Shown: positions 37,316-45,374, counted from the first letter of the stretch. The stretch is DNA of 64,000 bases from Paenibacillus_G elgii_A (GCA_042219835.1 JBHJMN010000005.1:62001-126000), one strand, 5' to 3'. The notes: generated by a model from the sequence alone, not told the origin. Translations and numbers: made by a program.

Positions 37316-37579
37316 CTAACTAAGCCCGCGCGGCAAGTTCGCGCGCTCCACGATAAACGAGACGATATGGTCTACGCTCGATAGCGATTCGATCATCAGA
37401 TCATCCTCATCGAATGCTACTTGAAACTCCTGCTCCAGCCAGGCGATCAACCGGACCACCATAACGGAATCCAACACGCCCTGCGGGCCCAACAGCCGCG
37501 CAGAACGCTCCACGTCCGACGTACCGAGCAATTGAGCTACAATGGCTGTAACTTTTCGTTCAATTTCTTCACGATTCAT
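37316..37579 (-). CDS. Discrete acyl carrier protein
   Basis: An 87-residue carrier protein, acidic, with the 4'-phosphopantetheine site LDSVMVVRL (Ser38) and the usual four-helix pattern (VTAIVAQLLG, EFQVAFDEDDL, SVDHIVSFI). ATG at 37579 overlaps the end of the FkbH gene by 11 nt, and GGGAG lies 8 nt upstream, so the two are translationally coupled. In known pathways an FkbH enzyme loads a D-glyceryl group from 1,3-bisphosphoglycerate onto exactly such a free ACP. It is therefore very likely the glyceryl-ACP of this operon. It is the last gene before a terminator. Confidence 0.93.
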   Translation of the reverse strand: MNREEIERKVTAIVAQLLGTSDVERSARLLGPQGVLDSVMVVRLIAWLEQEFQVAFDEDDLMIESLSSVDHIVSFIVERANLPRGLS

Positions 37580-38633
37580 CTAAGGTTCTCCCTTCCGCTT
37601 GCTTAAAATGCCCCATCTTCACGTCAATCCAATCCGGTGTGCAATAGGAGAACGGTAACGGCAGAGCATAAACCGAATCGTGCTCCCGCCTCTCCTTCCT
37701 TGTAAACCCCAGTAGCTGCAAAAGCATCAGTGCGGGCCGGTTGCGGCCTGTGGCCCGGTAGCTGCAAACCGCTTCAAGCATCGCCGGATGCTCCTGCTGC
37801 GCCAGCTTCAGCACCGTCCCGAGAAACGCGGTTCCAATACCGCGCCCTTCAATGCGGCAAGAGATGCAGAACAACCGGATGTCCAGCCGTTCCTCCTCAT
37901 AATCCAGCATGGCTGCCCCGACAAGGCCGTGGTCGCCGAACCTGTCCTTCAGCTCCGCGACATAAAGCCCTTTCGCCGGCGATTCCAGATAAGAGCGAAT
38001 AACGTCCTCCGACATCCGCTCTGTGAAATTATTGAATTGATTCGTTCTTGCAGCCAGCTCGAAGGCCCGGTCAAGATCCTCCTCGCGTGCAGTGCGTACC
38101 TCCAGCTCCATGAAGCAGGAGCGCAAAAAGTCTTCCCGCGTTCCGGCGAACCACTGCTCTGCCGTTTTCCGCTCCAGCCGGGAAAGCATCATCTCGCGTC
38201 GTTTCCCCGCCTCCTTCGTCAGCTTCCCGACTTGGAACTCGGGATACCCGGCGAGCTCCAGCGCCTCATGCGCGTCGTAGACGGTCAGCTCCGGCAGATA
38301 CGTTCTTGCCTCATAGCGTTCGAACGGATTGTCATCGATGAACGCCACCGCATCCAGCCCGATATTCAACTCGTTCGCGATCCGTCGGATGCCTTCCGCC
38401 TTACTCCCCCAACCGATCTGGGAATACAGAAAATAACGGCCGATGCCTAGTTCCTCCAATTTCGCCATGGCCAGATCATGGTCGTTCCGGCTCGCTACGC
38501 TCTGCAAAATGCCGCGCCCGTCCAACTGCTCCAGCACCTCGCGAATGCCGGGATGCAGCGACACCTCTTCATTGTCGGCCAGCGTTCCGTGCCATAACGT
38601 TTCGTCCAAATCCCAAATCAGACATTTGATCAT
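37569..38633 (-). CDS. FkbH-like HAD-IIIC glyceryl-ACP synthase
   Basis: A 354-residue bifunctional-type enzyme: an N-terminal HAD phosphatase domain with motif I WDLDETLWHG (Asp8, Asp10), motif II SVASRND and motif III FIDDNPFER, then a C-terminal GNAT-like domain (TNQFNNFTERMS, IEGRGIGTAFL). FkbH proteins dephosphorylate 1,3-bisphosphoglycerate while moving the glyceryl group to an ACP; tetronate, methoxymalonyl and zwittermicin-type routes use this. No PKS, acyl-CoA dehydrogenase or ketosynthase III follows here, so those routes do not fit. ATG at 38633 has GGAGG 9 nt upstream and starts 19 nt after the GNAT gene. Confidence 0.93.
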   Translation of the reverse strand: MIKCLIWDLDETLWHGTLADNEEVSLHPGIREVLEQLDGRGILQSVASRNDHDLAMAKLEELGIGRYFLYSQIGWGSKAEGIRRIANELNIGLDAVAFIDDNPFERYEARTYLPELTVYDAHEALELAGYPEFQVGKLTKEAGKRREMMLSRLERKTAEQWFAGTREDFLRSCFMELEVRTAREEDLDRAFELAARTNQFNNFTERMSEDVIRSYLESPAKGLYVAELKDRFGDHGLVGAAMLDYEEERLDIRLFCISCRIEGRGIGTAFLGTVLKLAQQEHPAMLEAVCSYRATGRNRPALMLLQLLGFTRKERREHDSVYALPLPFSYCTPDWIDVKMGHFKQAEGRTLDES

Positions 38634-38652
38634 GCTACCTATCCTCCGCAGC

Positions 38653-39111
38653 CTAAACTTCCTGATCCCCCACCGTGTACTCCATCGTCAGATGAGTTGG
38701 CGCGAAGCCGTAATTTTTATACAGCACGCGCATGGGCAGGTTGCTGACGTGTACGTGCCCGACGATGCGCCGGGCCTCCTGTCTGCCGGCAAAATCCATC
38801 CCCGCTTCGAATAAAGCCGTTACCGCCTCCGTACCTCGGCACGATTCTTCAGCATAGAAGCTTTTGAACTGGATATATTTTTCTTTCGTCACGAAATTTT
38901 CTTTGAGCGTCATCCAGAGCCAGCCGGCCACCTGGCCTTCCAGCTCCAGAACGAGCATGCCTTCCCTTTCACGAGGAATCGCTTTTTCCAGCTTGCGCTG
39001 GTGGAACTCCAGATCCGTTACCGCCTCGCTGCCAAACGAAATGACGGAAATTTCCTTCTCAAATTCGGCTACCTGAGCCAAATCCTCCTGCTTGATCGGC
39101 CGGATATTCAT
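38653..39111 (-). CDS. GNAT-family N-acyltransferase
   Basis: A 152-residue single-domain acetyl/acyltransferase: N-terminal IRPIKQEDLAQVAEFE, the beta-4 stretch VAGWLWMTLKENF, a modified acyl-CoA loop ESCRGTEAVTALFEAG in place of the common QxxGxG/A, and the terminal VHVSNLPMRVLYKNYGFAP. The altered loop may mean that the donor is not acetyl-CoA; an acyl-ACP is possible because an ACP is made in the same operon. ATG at 39111 has AAAGGAG 11 nt upstream, 41 nt after the polyamine synthase. The acceptor may be an amine of the product of that synthase. Both substrates are inferred. Confidence 0.88.
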   Translation of the reverse strand: MNIRPIKQEDLAQVAEFEKEISVISFGSEAVTDLEFHQRKLEKAIPREREGMLVLELEGQVAGWLWMTLKENFVTKEKYIQFKSFYAEESCRGTEAVTALFEAGMDFAGRQEARRIVGHVHVSNLPMRVLYKNYGFAPTHLTMEYTVGDQEV

Positions 39112-39152
39112 CTTGTCTTCTTCTCCTTTTTGAGCCATACATTTGTGTATGC

Positions 39153-40316
39153 TTATACGCTCTTCTTTTCGATCAATTGAAACGTATCGTTCTTGCAATG
39201 GGGACACCCTTGATTTTTAAGCTTCTCGATCGTAGGCACGTCGCCTTGGAAGCCGACGTGGACCGTTCCCCCGCACTGCTTGCAGCGGTAAGTGCGCAGC
39301 GTCCGCTTGACTTCACCCGTATACAGCGCATCCTCGAAAGCGTCGGCGTATTCGGAACGCGTCTGCTCCGTCGTCTTCAGCACGATCATTTGGCCCTGGT
39401 TCGCGATCATTTCCGCGCCTTCGTACTCGTTAAAGCGCGGGTACGCCGCGCTGACCATGAGCCCCATCTGCACGAACTCCCGCTGCATCGCCAGCGTGAA
39501 CTCCGGCGACTTATGAGCAAAAGAAAAGAAGATCGGAGCCCCTTTCCTCTTCTTCAAGCCGCTGATGCCGCGGGAAAGAAACAGCGTCATGCCCTGCAGC
39601 GTATACGGCGGATCGGTGAAGAAGCAGTCGTATTGTCCCTGCCATTCCTCGGCCAGCGGCTGCCGCAAATCCCAGTGGCGGCATTGGATGGGCAGCCCCT
39701 CCCTGGCCGCGGTCTCGCCGATATAGCTCAGGAACCGCTCGTCAACATCGACAACGTCGATCCTCGTCTTCGAATGTCCCGCCGGGAAAAGCTTCCGAAG
39801 CAGAAAGCCGATCGACACGCTAACCAGATCGTCGTCGCCGATGCAGAGCACACGCTTTCCAATCAGCGCCTGCTGCTTCAAGCACAGGATGGCCCGGCGC
39901 AGACTCGTTTCCACGGTGCATTTCGATTGATCGATCTGGACGTCCACCTGCGGCCGCATGCGGAGTACTTCCTGAAGCTCGCTTAGCACGTCGGCCAGCT
40001 CGGCTTTCCAATCCGCATCGCCCGCCATCAGCTTCAGGTACAGACTTCTGTTTATTCCGCCGTATCCCAGCTCTTGCTCAATCCATGCCGTTCCCGCCCT
40101 GCTGCAGCGCGTCCCGTTTTCTTGCACCAGCGCGCCTGCTTTGACGAGCTCTTTCTTGATGGCCGCGGCTACGGGAACGGGCAGCAGCGTCTTGCGCGCC
40201 AGCTCCTTGGTCGAGATGCCAGGGCTGAAATAGCATTCCAGCAAAAGCTGCTCGATGACGACGGTGCCTTCTTCCAAACGGACATTCGCGCTGACTTCAT
40301 CCAAATAATTTTTCAT
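39153..40316 (-). CDS. BpsA-like branched polyamine synthase (DUF43) with C-terminal zinc ribbon
   Basis: A 387-residue protein of the N4-bis(aminopropyl)spermidine synthase family, which adds aminopropyl groups from decarboxylated SAM to an inner amine of a polyamine. An N-terminal winged helix (STKELARKTLLPVPVAAAIKKEL) leads to the Rossmann domain with IGDDDLVSVS, VVDVDERFL, HWDLRQPL and FTDPPYT, then YPRFNEYEGAEM. These are the same landmarks as in archaeal BpsA, except for DPPY. Beyond the archaeal length it carries a zinc ribbon, CKQCGG and CPHC, in the last 45 residues. ATG at 40316 has GGAGG 7 nt upstream. It is the first gene of the operon with GNAT, FkbH and ACP. Its exact amine substrate is not known. 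Confidence 0.9.
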   Translation of the reverse strand: MKNYLDEVSANVRLEEGTVVIEQLLLECYFSPGISTKELARKTLLPVPVAAAIKKELVKAGALVQENGTRCSRAGTAWIEQELGYGGINRSLYLKLMAGDADWKAELADVLSELQEVLRMRPQVDVQIDQSKCTVETSLRRAILCLKQQALIGKRVLCIGDDDLVSVSIGFLLRKLFPAGHSKTRIDVVDVDERFLSYIGETAAREGLPIQCRHWDLRQPLAEEWQGQYDCFFTDPPYTLQGMTLFLSRGISGLKKRKGAPIFFSFAHKSPEFTLAMQREFVQMGLMVSAAYPRFNEYEGAEMIANQGQMIVLKTTEQTRSEYADAFEDALYTGEVKRTLRTYRCKQCGGTVHVGFQGDVPTIEKLKNQGCPHCKNDTFQLIEKKSV

Positions 40317-40371
40317 TTCGATCCTCCGATTCGGTTTCGATGATAGCGCCCGGTGCGTGCTTTGGGCCCCA

Positions 40372-40659
40372 TCAGTTTGCTTTTTTTGCGGATTTCTTCG
40401 TCTCGGACACGGTGTCCAGATCATCATTGTCCGGATAGAGCTCTTTGCTCGATCCTTGCTCGATGTGGAGCTTCAGCCGCCCCTGGTTGATTTTGAACTT
40501 CCGGTTCTGAACTATCACACCTATATTGCCCCGGGCATCCTCGGTTTCAAACACAATGCCGGTACGGCTCAAATAAGCGATGTACACGCAATCGCCGAGC
40601 TGGAAGCTTATCTCCTTGTACGAAAATATAAAAAAAAGCAGAGAATGAACGTACGTCAT
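40372..40659 (-). CDS. Small MutS2 KOW-like protein or gene remnant
   Basis: The frame carries LGDCVYIAYLSRTGIVFETEDARGNIGV-type sequence (landmarks LGDCVYIAYLSRTG and VQNRKFKINQGRLKL), resembling the beta-barrel segment that precedes the Smr domain of MutS2, and then an acidic-basic tail ending KKSAKKAN. The only ATG (40659) lies inside a terminator hairpin; an AAGGAG at about 40612 is followed only by non-standard codons (ATA, TTC) before a GTG. So this is either a short gene with an odd start or the C-terminal remnant of a larger one. No MutS2 core is nearby. Confidence 0.4.
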   Translation of the reverse strand: MTYVHSLLFFIFSYKEISFQLGDCVYIAYLSRTGIVFETEDARGNIGVIVQNRKFKINQGRLKLHIEQGSSKELYPDNDDLDTVSETKKSAKKAN

Positions 40660-40666
40660 TCTCTGC
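40638..40666 (-). terminator. Strong hairpin terminator
   Basis: Perfect 11-bp stem GCAGAGAATGA/TCATTCTCTGC; on the minus strand it is followed by TTTTTTTTATATTTT, on the plus strand by TTTTTAT. It separates the palindromic region to the right from the small gene at 40372. Confidence 0.9.
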
Positions 40667-40676
40667 CTTTTTATGT

Positions 40677-40900
40677 CATGCCTAAGTAAGCGCGCTCGAT
40701 AAAACAGAAAATCCGCGCTGAACTCAGCACGGATGATAGGCGCAATGCTTAGGCATGTACCTATGGCATTGTATGATATCCGTTGTTCTTAACTAATTCC
40801 GAGTCTACCATAAACTCATGACAAAATAAACCTTGCTGAACAGCAAAATTCAGCCGTGAATTTCCAGTATCCTCATTATGGAATTGACTTAGTTAAGAAC
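40677..40900. repeat. Intergenic region of nested inverted repeats
   Basis: Three sets of arms fill a gap with no gene: CATGCCTAAG (40677-40686)/CTTAGGCATG (40748-40757), an inner hairpin ATCCG.GCTGA/TCAGC.CGGAT (40711-40734), and GTTCTTAACTAA (40785-40796)/TTAGTTAAGAAC (40889-40900) with adjoining TTCC/GGAA. With the terminator at 40638 the whole could be a structured RNA read leftwards, or a small non-autonomous element. No riboswitch family is recognised. The 40901-41040 remainder shows nothing. Confidence 0.6.
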
Positions 40901-41040
40901 GACCGCCGACATCAACATCTCTCCCCAAACAATAATTAAGCTTACTATACCTTACGCCCCCGAAGAATGTCAAGCGCTGTGAAACTCGCAGTGCATTCCG
41001 GTTCATTCAAGCTGGGCAATGCCGGTCGTCATCTCAACTC

Positions 41041-42756
41041 TCACGCCCCGAACTGCGCCCGGTGCAGGCGGCTGTAAGCGCCCTCCGCAGCGAGCAGCTG
41101 CTCGTGATTGCCCTGCTCGGCAATGCCTTGGTCCGCGACCACCACGATCCGGTCGGCGTTCTTTATCGTTGCCAGCCGATGGGCAATAATCAGCGTAGTC
41201 CGTCCTTCCGACAGCTCGGCCAGCGCCTGCTGAATCGCCGCTTCCGTCTCCGTATCGAGCGCCGACGTCGCCTCATCAAGTATCAGAATCGGCGGATTTT
41301 TCAGGAACATGCGAGCAATCGAGAGGCGCTGCTTTTGCCCGCCGGACAGCTTCACCCCGCGCTCGCCGATCAGCGTATCAAGTCCCTTGGGCTGGGACAA
41401 GATCAGCTCTTCCAGCTGCGCCCGGCGCGCGGCCTCCCAGATTTCCTCATCCGTCGCTCCCAGCTTGCCGTACGCAATATTTTCGCGAATTGTCCCATCG
41501 AACAGAAATACGTCCTGCTGCACGATGCCGATGTGCGAGCGCAGCGATTGCAGCGTCATCTGCCGGATATCGATGCCGTCGATCGTGATGCTTCCTTCGT
41601 CGACCTCGTAGAACCGGGGCAGCAGGCTGCACAGGGTCGTCTTGCCTGCGCCGGACGGTCCGACGAGCGCCACGGTTTCCCCTGCGCGAATCGAAAGATG
41701 AACGTCCCGCAGCACCTTCTCCTTGTTCTCATAGCCGAACTTCACGCCGCCAAAGCGGATATCCCCCTTCAATTGCTCGACATGACGCGCATCCGGCGCA
41801 TCATCCACATCGGGGGCGGTCTCCAGCAGCTCCAGATACCGTTTGAAGCCCGCAATGCCTTTCGGATACGTCTCGATCACCGAGTTAATCTTCTGGATCG
41901 GCCCGAGGAAGACGTTGGATAGCATGACGAAAGCGATGAACTCCCCGTACGACATTTTTTGCTGGAGCACGAACCACGTGCCGCAGACGAGCACAAACAA
42001 CGAAACGAGCTTCATCAAAATATAGCTGAACGACGAATTCCATGCCATGATCCGGTAGGTCAGCAGCTTGGTCATCCGAAACCGGCTGTTGTTTTCCGCG
42101 AAGCGGGCGATTTCATGCTTCTCGTTGGAAAACGCCTGCACGACGCGAATGCCGCTGATATTGTTTTCGACCCGGGCGTTGTAGTCTGCGATGTCGGCGA
42201 ACATGCGCTTGAAGGCGCGCGACATTTTTTGGCTGAAGTACAGCGACAAGTAAATCATCAGCGGGATGATAATAAAGGTCAGCACCGCGAGCTGCCAGTT
42301 GATGCTCAGCATAATCCCGAAGGCTCCGGCCAGCGTCATGACGGCAATAAACAAGTCTTCGGGGCCGTGGTGGGCGATCTCCCCAATGTCCATCAAGTCG
42401 TTGGTCATCCGGGAGACGAGATGCCCGGTCTTGTTATTGTCGAAGAAGCGGAACGACAGCTTCTGCACATGATCGAACAGCTTCTTGCGCATATCCGTTT
42501 CGATATTGATGCCCAGCATATGCCCCCAATACGTTACCACGTAGTGCAGCGCAGCGCTGATCGCATAAATGCCGAGCAGGCCGAGGCAGCCCCACAAAAT
42601 CCACTCCCATTTGCCGCTCGGCAGCAGATCATCCACCACCCGGTTGACGGCGATCGGGAAAGCCAGCTCCAGCAGCGCCGCAATAATCGCGCAGGAGAAG
42701 TCCAGCAGGAACAACCCTTTGTAGGGTTGATAATAAGCAAAAAAACGCCGAAGCAT
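41041..42756 (-). CDS. Fur-controlled ABC transporter, fused permease-ATPase (exporter type)
   Basis: A protein of about 571 residues: six membrane helices (from FFAYYQPYKGLFLLDF), then an ATPase with Walker A GPSGAGKTT, signature LSGGQKQR, Walker B ILILDEATSALD and IIAHRLAT. It acts as a homodimer or with a partner. The closest general type is the lipid A/multidrug exporter family of Bacilli. The ATG at 42756 has AGAGG 8 nt upstream; longer readings begin inside the Fur box and are rejected. A Fur box 42 nt upstream and the divergent siderophore genes suggest siderophore export or import of an iron complex. Direction is inferred. Confidence 0.9.
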   Translation of the reverse strand: MLRRFFAYYQPYKGLFLLDFSCAIIAALLELAFPIAVNRVVDDLLPSGKWEWILWGCLGLLGIYAISAALHYVVTYWGHMLGINIETDMRKKLFDHVQKLSFRFFDNNKTGHLVSRMTNDLMDIGEIAHHGPEDLFIAVMTLAGAFGIMLSINWQLAVLTFIIIPLMIYLSLYFSQKMSRAFKRMFADIADYNARVENNISGIRVVQAFSNEKHEIARFAENNSRFRMTKLLTYRIMAWNSSFSYILMKLVSLFVLVCGTWFVLQQKMSYGEFIAFVMLSNVFLGPIQKINSVIETYPKGIAGFKRYLELLETAPDVDDAPDARHVEQLKGDIRFGGVKFGYENKEKVLRDVHLSIRAGETVALVGPSGAGKTTLCSLLPRFYEVDEGSITIDGIDIRQMTLQSLRSHIGIVQQDVFLFDGTIRENIAYGKLGATDEEIWEAARRAQLEELILSQPKGLDTLIGERGVKLSGGQKQRLSIARMFLKNPPILILDEATSALDTETEAAIQQALAELSEGRTTLIIAHRLATIKNADRIVVVADQGIAEQGNHEQLLAAEGAYSRLHRAQFGA

Positions 42757-42797
42757 AGGCATCCCTCTCTCTCTCGATTCTTGCTTAAGTATATAAA

Positions 42798-42812
42798 TGA
42801 GACTCATTCTCA
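42798..42812. promoter_or_regulatory. Fur box upstream of the ABC gene at 42756
   Basis: TGAGACTCATTCTCA, a 7-1-7 match to the Bacillus Fur box TGATAATNATTATCA with a few changes. It lies 42 nt from the start codon. Confidence 0.8.
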
Positions 42813-42984
42813 TTGCCACACCTCATTGTAGGCGGCGTACCAAGAGATGGCAATGGACAAACGCGACGGTTTTTTTGCACAAAATTAAAAGGGGCTTGTC
42901 CGAAGTTTTTGTACAAAATGCAGCGGCCGTTTTTTGTTTGTCCATTGAGTGCCGGACAGGTTCCTTATATGATGGTTTCTGAAC

Positions 42985-43003
42985 GATAATGAGAATCATT
43001 ATC
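42985..43003. promoter_or_regulatory. Fur box upstream of the truncated binding protein
   Basis: GATAATGAGAATCATTATC differs at one position from the 19-bp consensus. It lies 36 nt before the start at 43040 and can serve the whole divergent region. Confidence 0.92.
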
Positions 43004-43039
43004 TATAATTCTTACACCCTGTCGAAGGAAGGTAACCTC

Positions 43040-43573
43040 ATGAAAGCGGCAAGAAAAGTCATTCATCTGTTTGTCATCGTCCTAAGCCTGGGAGCGCTGT
43101 TGGCTATGGCGGCATGCGGCGCACAAACCGCAGCTCCTCCCGCTTCCGCTGGACAAACCGCAGACTCGCCCGAAGCCAAAGCGTCTGATACACGCAAGAA
43201 TACGGATTATAAAGGCAACGAAGTGCAAATTCCCGTGCAGCCGCAGCGCGTCATTTTTGCGGGAGAAACGTTCGGCGATTTGCTGGTTCTCGGTGTCGAC
43301 GCCGTCGGTGCGCAGTTGTCTTCGATCAAAGATCATGTCTTCGAAAACCGGGTGAAGTCTATCGAAGATGTCGGCTTTCCGATCAATCTGGAAAAGGTGC
43401 TGGAGCTGAAGCCCGACTTGATCCTTGTGGCCAGCACCGACACGAAGCAGTACGAGCAGCTTTCCAAAGTGGCTCCTACCGTCATGTTCGATACGTTCGC
43501 CCCGTTGGACGAGCGTATTGCGGTGCTGGGGGAGTTGCTCGGAAAGCAGCAGCAGGCCAAGCAGTGGCTTTAG
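43040..43573 (+). pseudogene. Truncated siderophore-binding lipoprotein
   Basis: The N-terminal half of a ferri-siderophore-binding lipoprotein (FeuA/FhuD class): signal peptide with lipobox MAAC, mature start, then NTDYKGNEVQIPVQPQRVIF, GETFGDLLVLGVDAVG, and LELKPDLILVASTDTKQYEQL. It stops with TAG after KQQQAKQWL at 177 residues, whereas full proteins of this family are about 310-330 residues, so the second lobe and the ligand cleft are missing. The same point lies inside the intact homologous domain of the next gene (EAEHWLKVYNAK). ATG at 43040 has AAGGAAGG 7 nt upstream. It keeps a near-perfect Fur box and its own terminator, so it may still be transcribed. A functional short form is possible but less likely. 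Confidence 0.8.
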
Positions 43574-43616
43574 AATGCTTCGTAAATAATTTACCGATGT
43601 ATGCGGGAGGTTCCCG

Positions 43617-43657
43617 GAAGCTTTTCAAGCTGTTATTGAAAAGCTTCTTTGGTTTTT
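43617..43657 (+). terminator. Terminator after the truncated binding protein
   Basis: Perfect 12-bp stem GAAGCTTTTCAA/TTGAAAAGCTTC with a 7-nt loop, followed by TTTGGTTTTTATA. Confidence 0.85.
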
Positions 43658-43674
43658 ATACAATAGATTTTAAT

Positions 43675-43689
43675 TGATAATCATTCTCA
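43675..43689. promoter_or_regulatory. Fur box upstream of the Btr-like regulator
   Basis: TGATAATCATTCTCA matches the 7-1-7 Fur box in all but two positions and lies 23 nt before the start at 43713. Confidence 0.88.
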
Positions 43690-43712
43690 ATTACTGAAGG
43701 AGGAATGTACGA

Positions 43713-45374
43713 TTGGGCTGCGAATCGGCGAACGCCTCTCCCCTGCGCTCTTTGATGTTTCATCTGTCGGATATCGAGCGAATCCATCGGCCGGTCGGAT
43801 GGAAATCCGGAAAACAAACGGCCGCTCACCATACGATGCTGATCTTTACCACCGGACAAGGCCGTTTGGATGCGGACGACAGCCGCTATCACTTCACCCC
43901 CGACAGGTGCTTCTTATTCGCTCCTGGGGCCTCGTATCGACTGGAGAACGAATACGACGACGCGCTCCGTTTCTACAAGATCACGTTTACGGCCGTTCGG
44001 ATTGGGAGCTCTTCACACGAAACGTTTGCCGGGGAGCTTTTTCCGGAGCGCCGCGAGTTGACCGCGTATCCGTTCTCCCGGCTGGTCCGGTTAACGGAAG
44101 AGCTCTACGCCGGCCAGCCAGACCCGTGTGATATTTCTTGGTTCAAGCAGCAGCTGCGGTTTCAGGAGCTGCTGGGCTTTGTCATCGAGCACAATCTCCA
44201 TTCGGAGCGGCCGCTCAGTCCGACGCAGGCGGTCGAAAGCACGGTCCGTTACATACAGAACCATTACATGGATAACATCACCGTCAAGCAGTTGGCTCGA
44301 CTGGCGCAAGTGCCGCACTGGCAGTACACCCCGATTTTCCAAGAGCTGACCGGCAGGAAGCCGCTTGATTATTTGACCGAGCTGCGGATAAACCGCTCCA
44401 AACAATTGCTGCTGGCTTCGACAGCCCCCTTAAGGGAAATTGCCCAACAAGTCGGCTTTCGGGACGAGTACTACTTTAACCGCCGCTTTCGTCAAAGGAC
44501 GGGCATCGCGCCGAAGCAATATGCCCGTCTGGCGAGCCGAACCGTTCTGGTCAGGGATTGGTCAGGGCACGAGGTCGAAATTCCCGAGCGGCCGGAGCGG
44601 ATCATTTATTACGGGGAAACGTTCGGGGATCTGGTGGCGCTAGGCGTTAAAGCGATTGGCGGCGGCATTTCATTTTATAAGCAATCCTTATTCAAAAGCA
44701 AGCTGCGGGACGTGCACGACGTTGGTTTTCCGATGAGGACGGAGGTCCTTGCTGCGCTGAAGCCGGATTTGATCATCTTGGCCAGCTCCGACGAAGCGCA
44801 GTATGCCCGTATTTCCAAGATCGCCCCCACGCTGACGTTTAATTCGTTTGCGCCGCTCGATCATCGTTTGCGCACGCTCGGCCGTTGGCTCGGGAAAACG
44901 CGCGAGGCGGAGCATTGGCTGAAAGTCTACAACGCCAAAGCGGCCGCCATGTGGCAGCAGCTTCGCTCCACGATTGAACCGGGGGAAACGGCTTCCGTGT
45001 TTATCTACGACCATGGCAAGCGCTTATTCGTCATGGGAGCCGTCGGTCTTTCGTCGGCGCTTTATCACCCTTACGGCTTTCGGCCCGCCGGAAACATTCA
45101 GGAAGTGCTGAATGCGGGACAAGGATTTACGGAAATATCCGAGGCCAGCCTGCCCACGTATGCCGGGGACCGTATTTTTATGCTGCTTCCCGCAAGCCCG
45201 GAGTCGGAACAAGCAGCGGAGAAGCTGATGAGCAGCCCGCTTTGGCGCTGCCTGCCCGCCGTTCAGAACGGCCGCGTCCATCTGGTGGATGCGGCGCAAT
45301 GGAACTTCAGCGACGCCTTCACCAGAGCAAAGCTGCTTGAGGCGCTGCCTCGCTGGCTTACCAAAACCTCGTAG
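43713..45374 (+). CDS. Btr-like AraC regulator fused to a siderophore-binding domain
   Basis: A 553-residue sensor-activator. Residues 1-165 form a cupin-like AraC N-terminal part; 170-275 hold two helix-turn-helix motifs (VKQLARLAQVPHWQYTPIFQ and REIAQQVGFRDEYYFNRRF); the remaining 270 residues are a complete siderophore-binding fold (ETFGDLVALGVKAIGG, LKPDLIILASSDEAQY, GAVGLSSALYHPYGF). This is the layout of Bacillus subtilis Btr, which binds bacillibactin and activates its uptake operon. TTG start at 43713, GGAGG 9 nt upstream, under a Fur box. It probably senses the siderophore used by this locus, in place of or together with the truncated binding protein. The ligand is not known. Confidence 0.92.
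   Translation: MGCESANASPLRSLMFHLSDIERIHRPVGWKSGKQTAAHHTMLIFTTGQGRLDADDSRYHFTPDRCFLFAPGASYRLENEYDDALRFYKITFTAVRIGSSSHETFAGELFPERRELTAYPFSRLVRLTEELYAGQPDPCDISWFKQQLRFQELLGFVIEHNLHSERPLSPTQAVESTVRYIQNHYMDNITVKQLARLAQVPHWQYTPIFQELTGRKPLDYLTELRINRSKQLLLASTAPLREIAQQVGFRDEYYFNRRFRQRTGIAPKQYARLASRTVLVRDWSGHEVEIPERPERIIYYGETFGDLVALGVKAIGGGISFYKQSLFKSKLRDVHDVGFPMRTEVLAALKPDLIILASSDEAQYARISKIAPTLTFNSFAPLDHRLRTLGRWLGKTREAEHWLKVYNAKAAAMWQQLRSTIEPGETASVFIYDHGKRLFVMGAVGLSSALYHPYGFRPAGNIQEVLNAGQGFTEISEASLPTYAGDRIFMLLPASPESEQAAEKLMSSPLWRCLPAVQNGRVHLVDAAQWNFSDAFTRAKLLEALPRWLTKTS

Noticed and set aside
43574..43712. Missing second lobe of the binding protein in another frame
   Set aside because: The gap holds only a terminator and a Fur box, with no coding resemblance.
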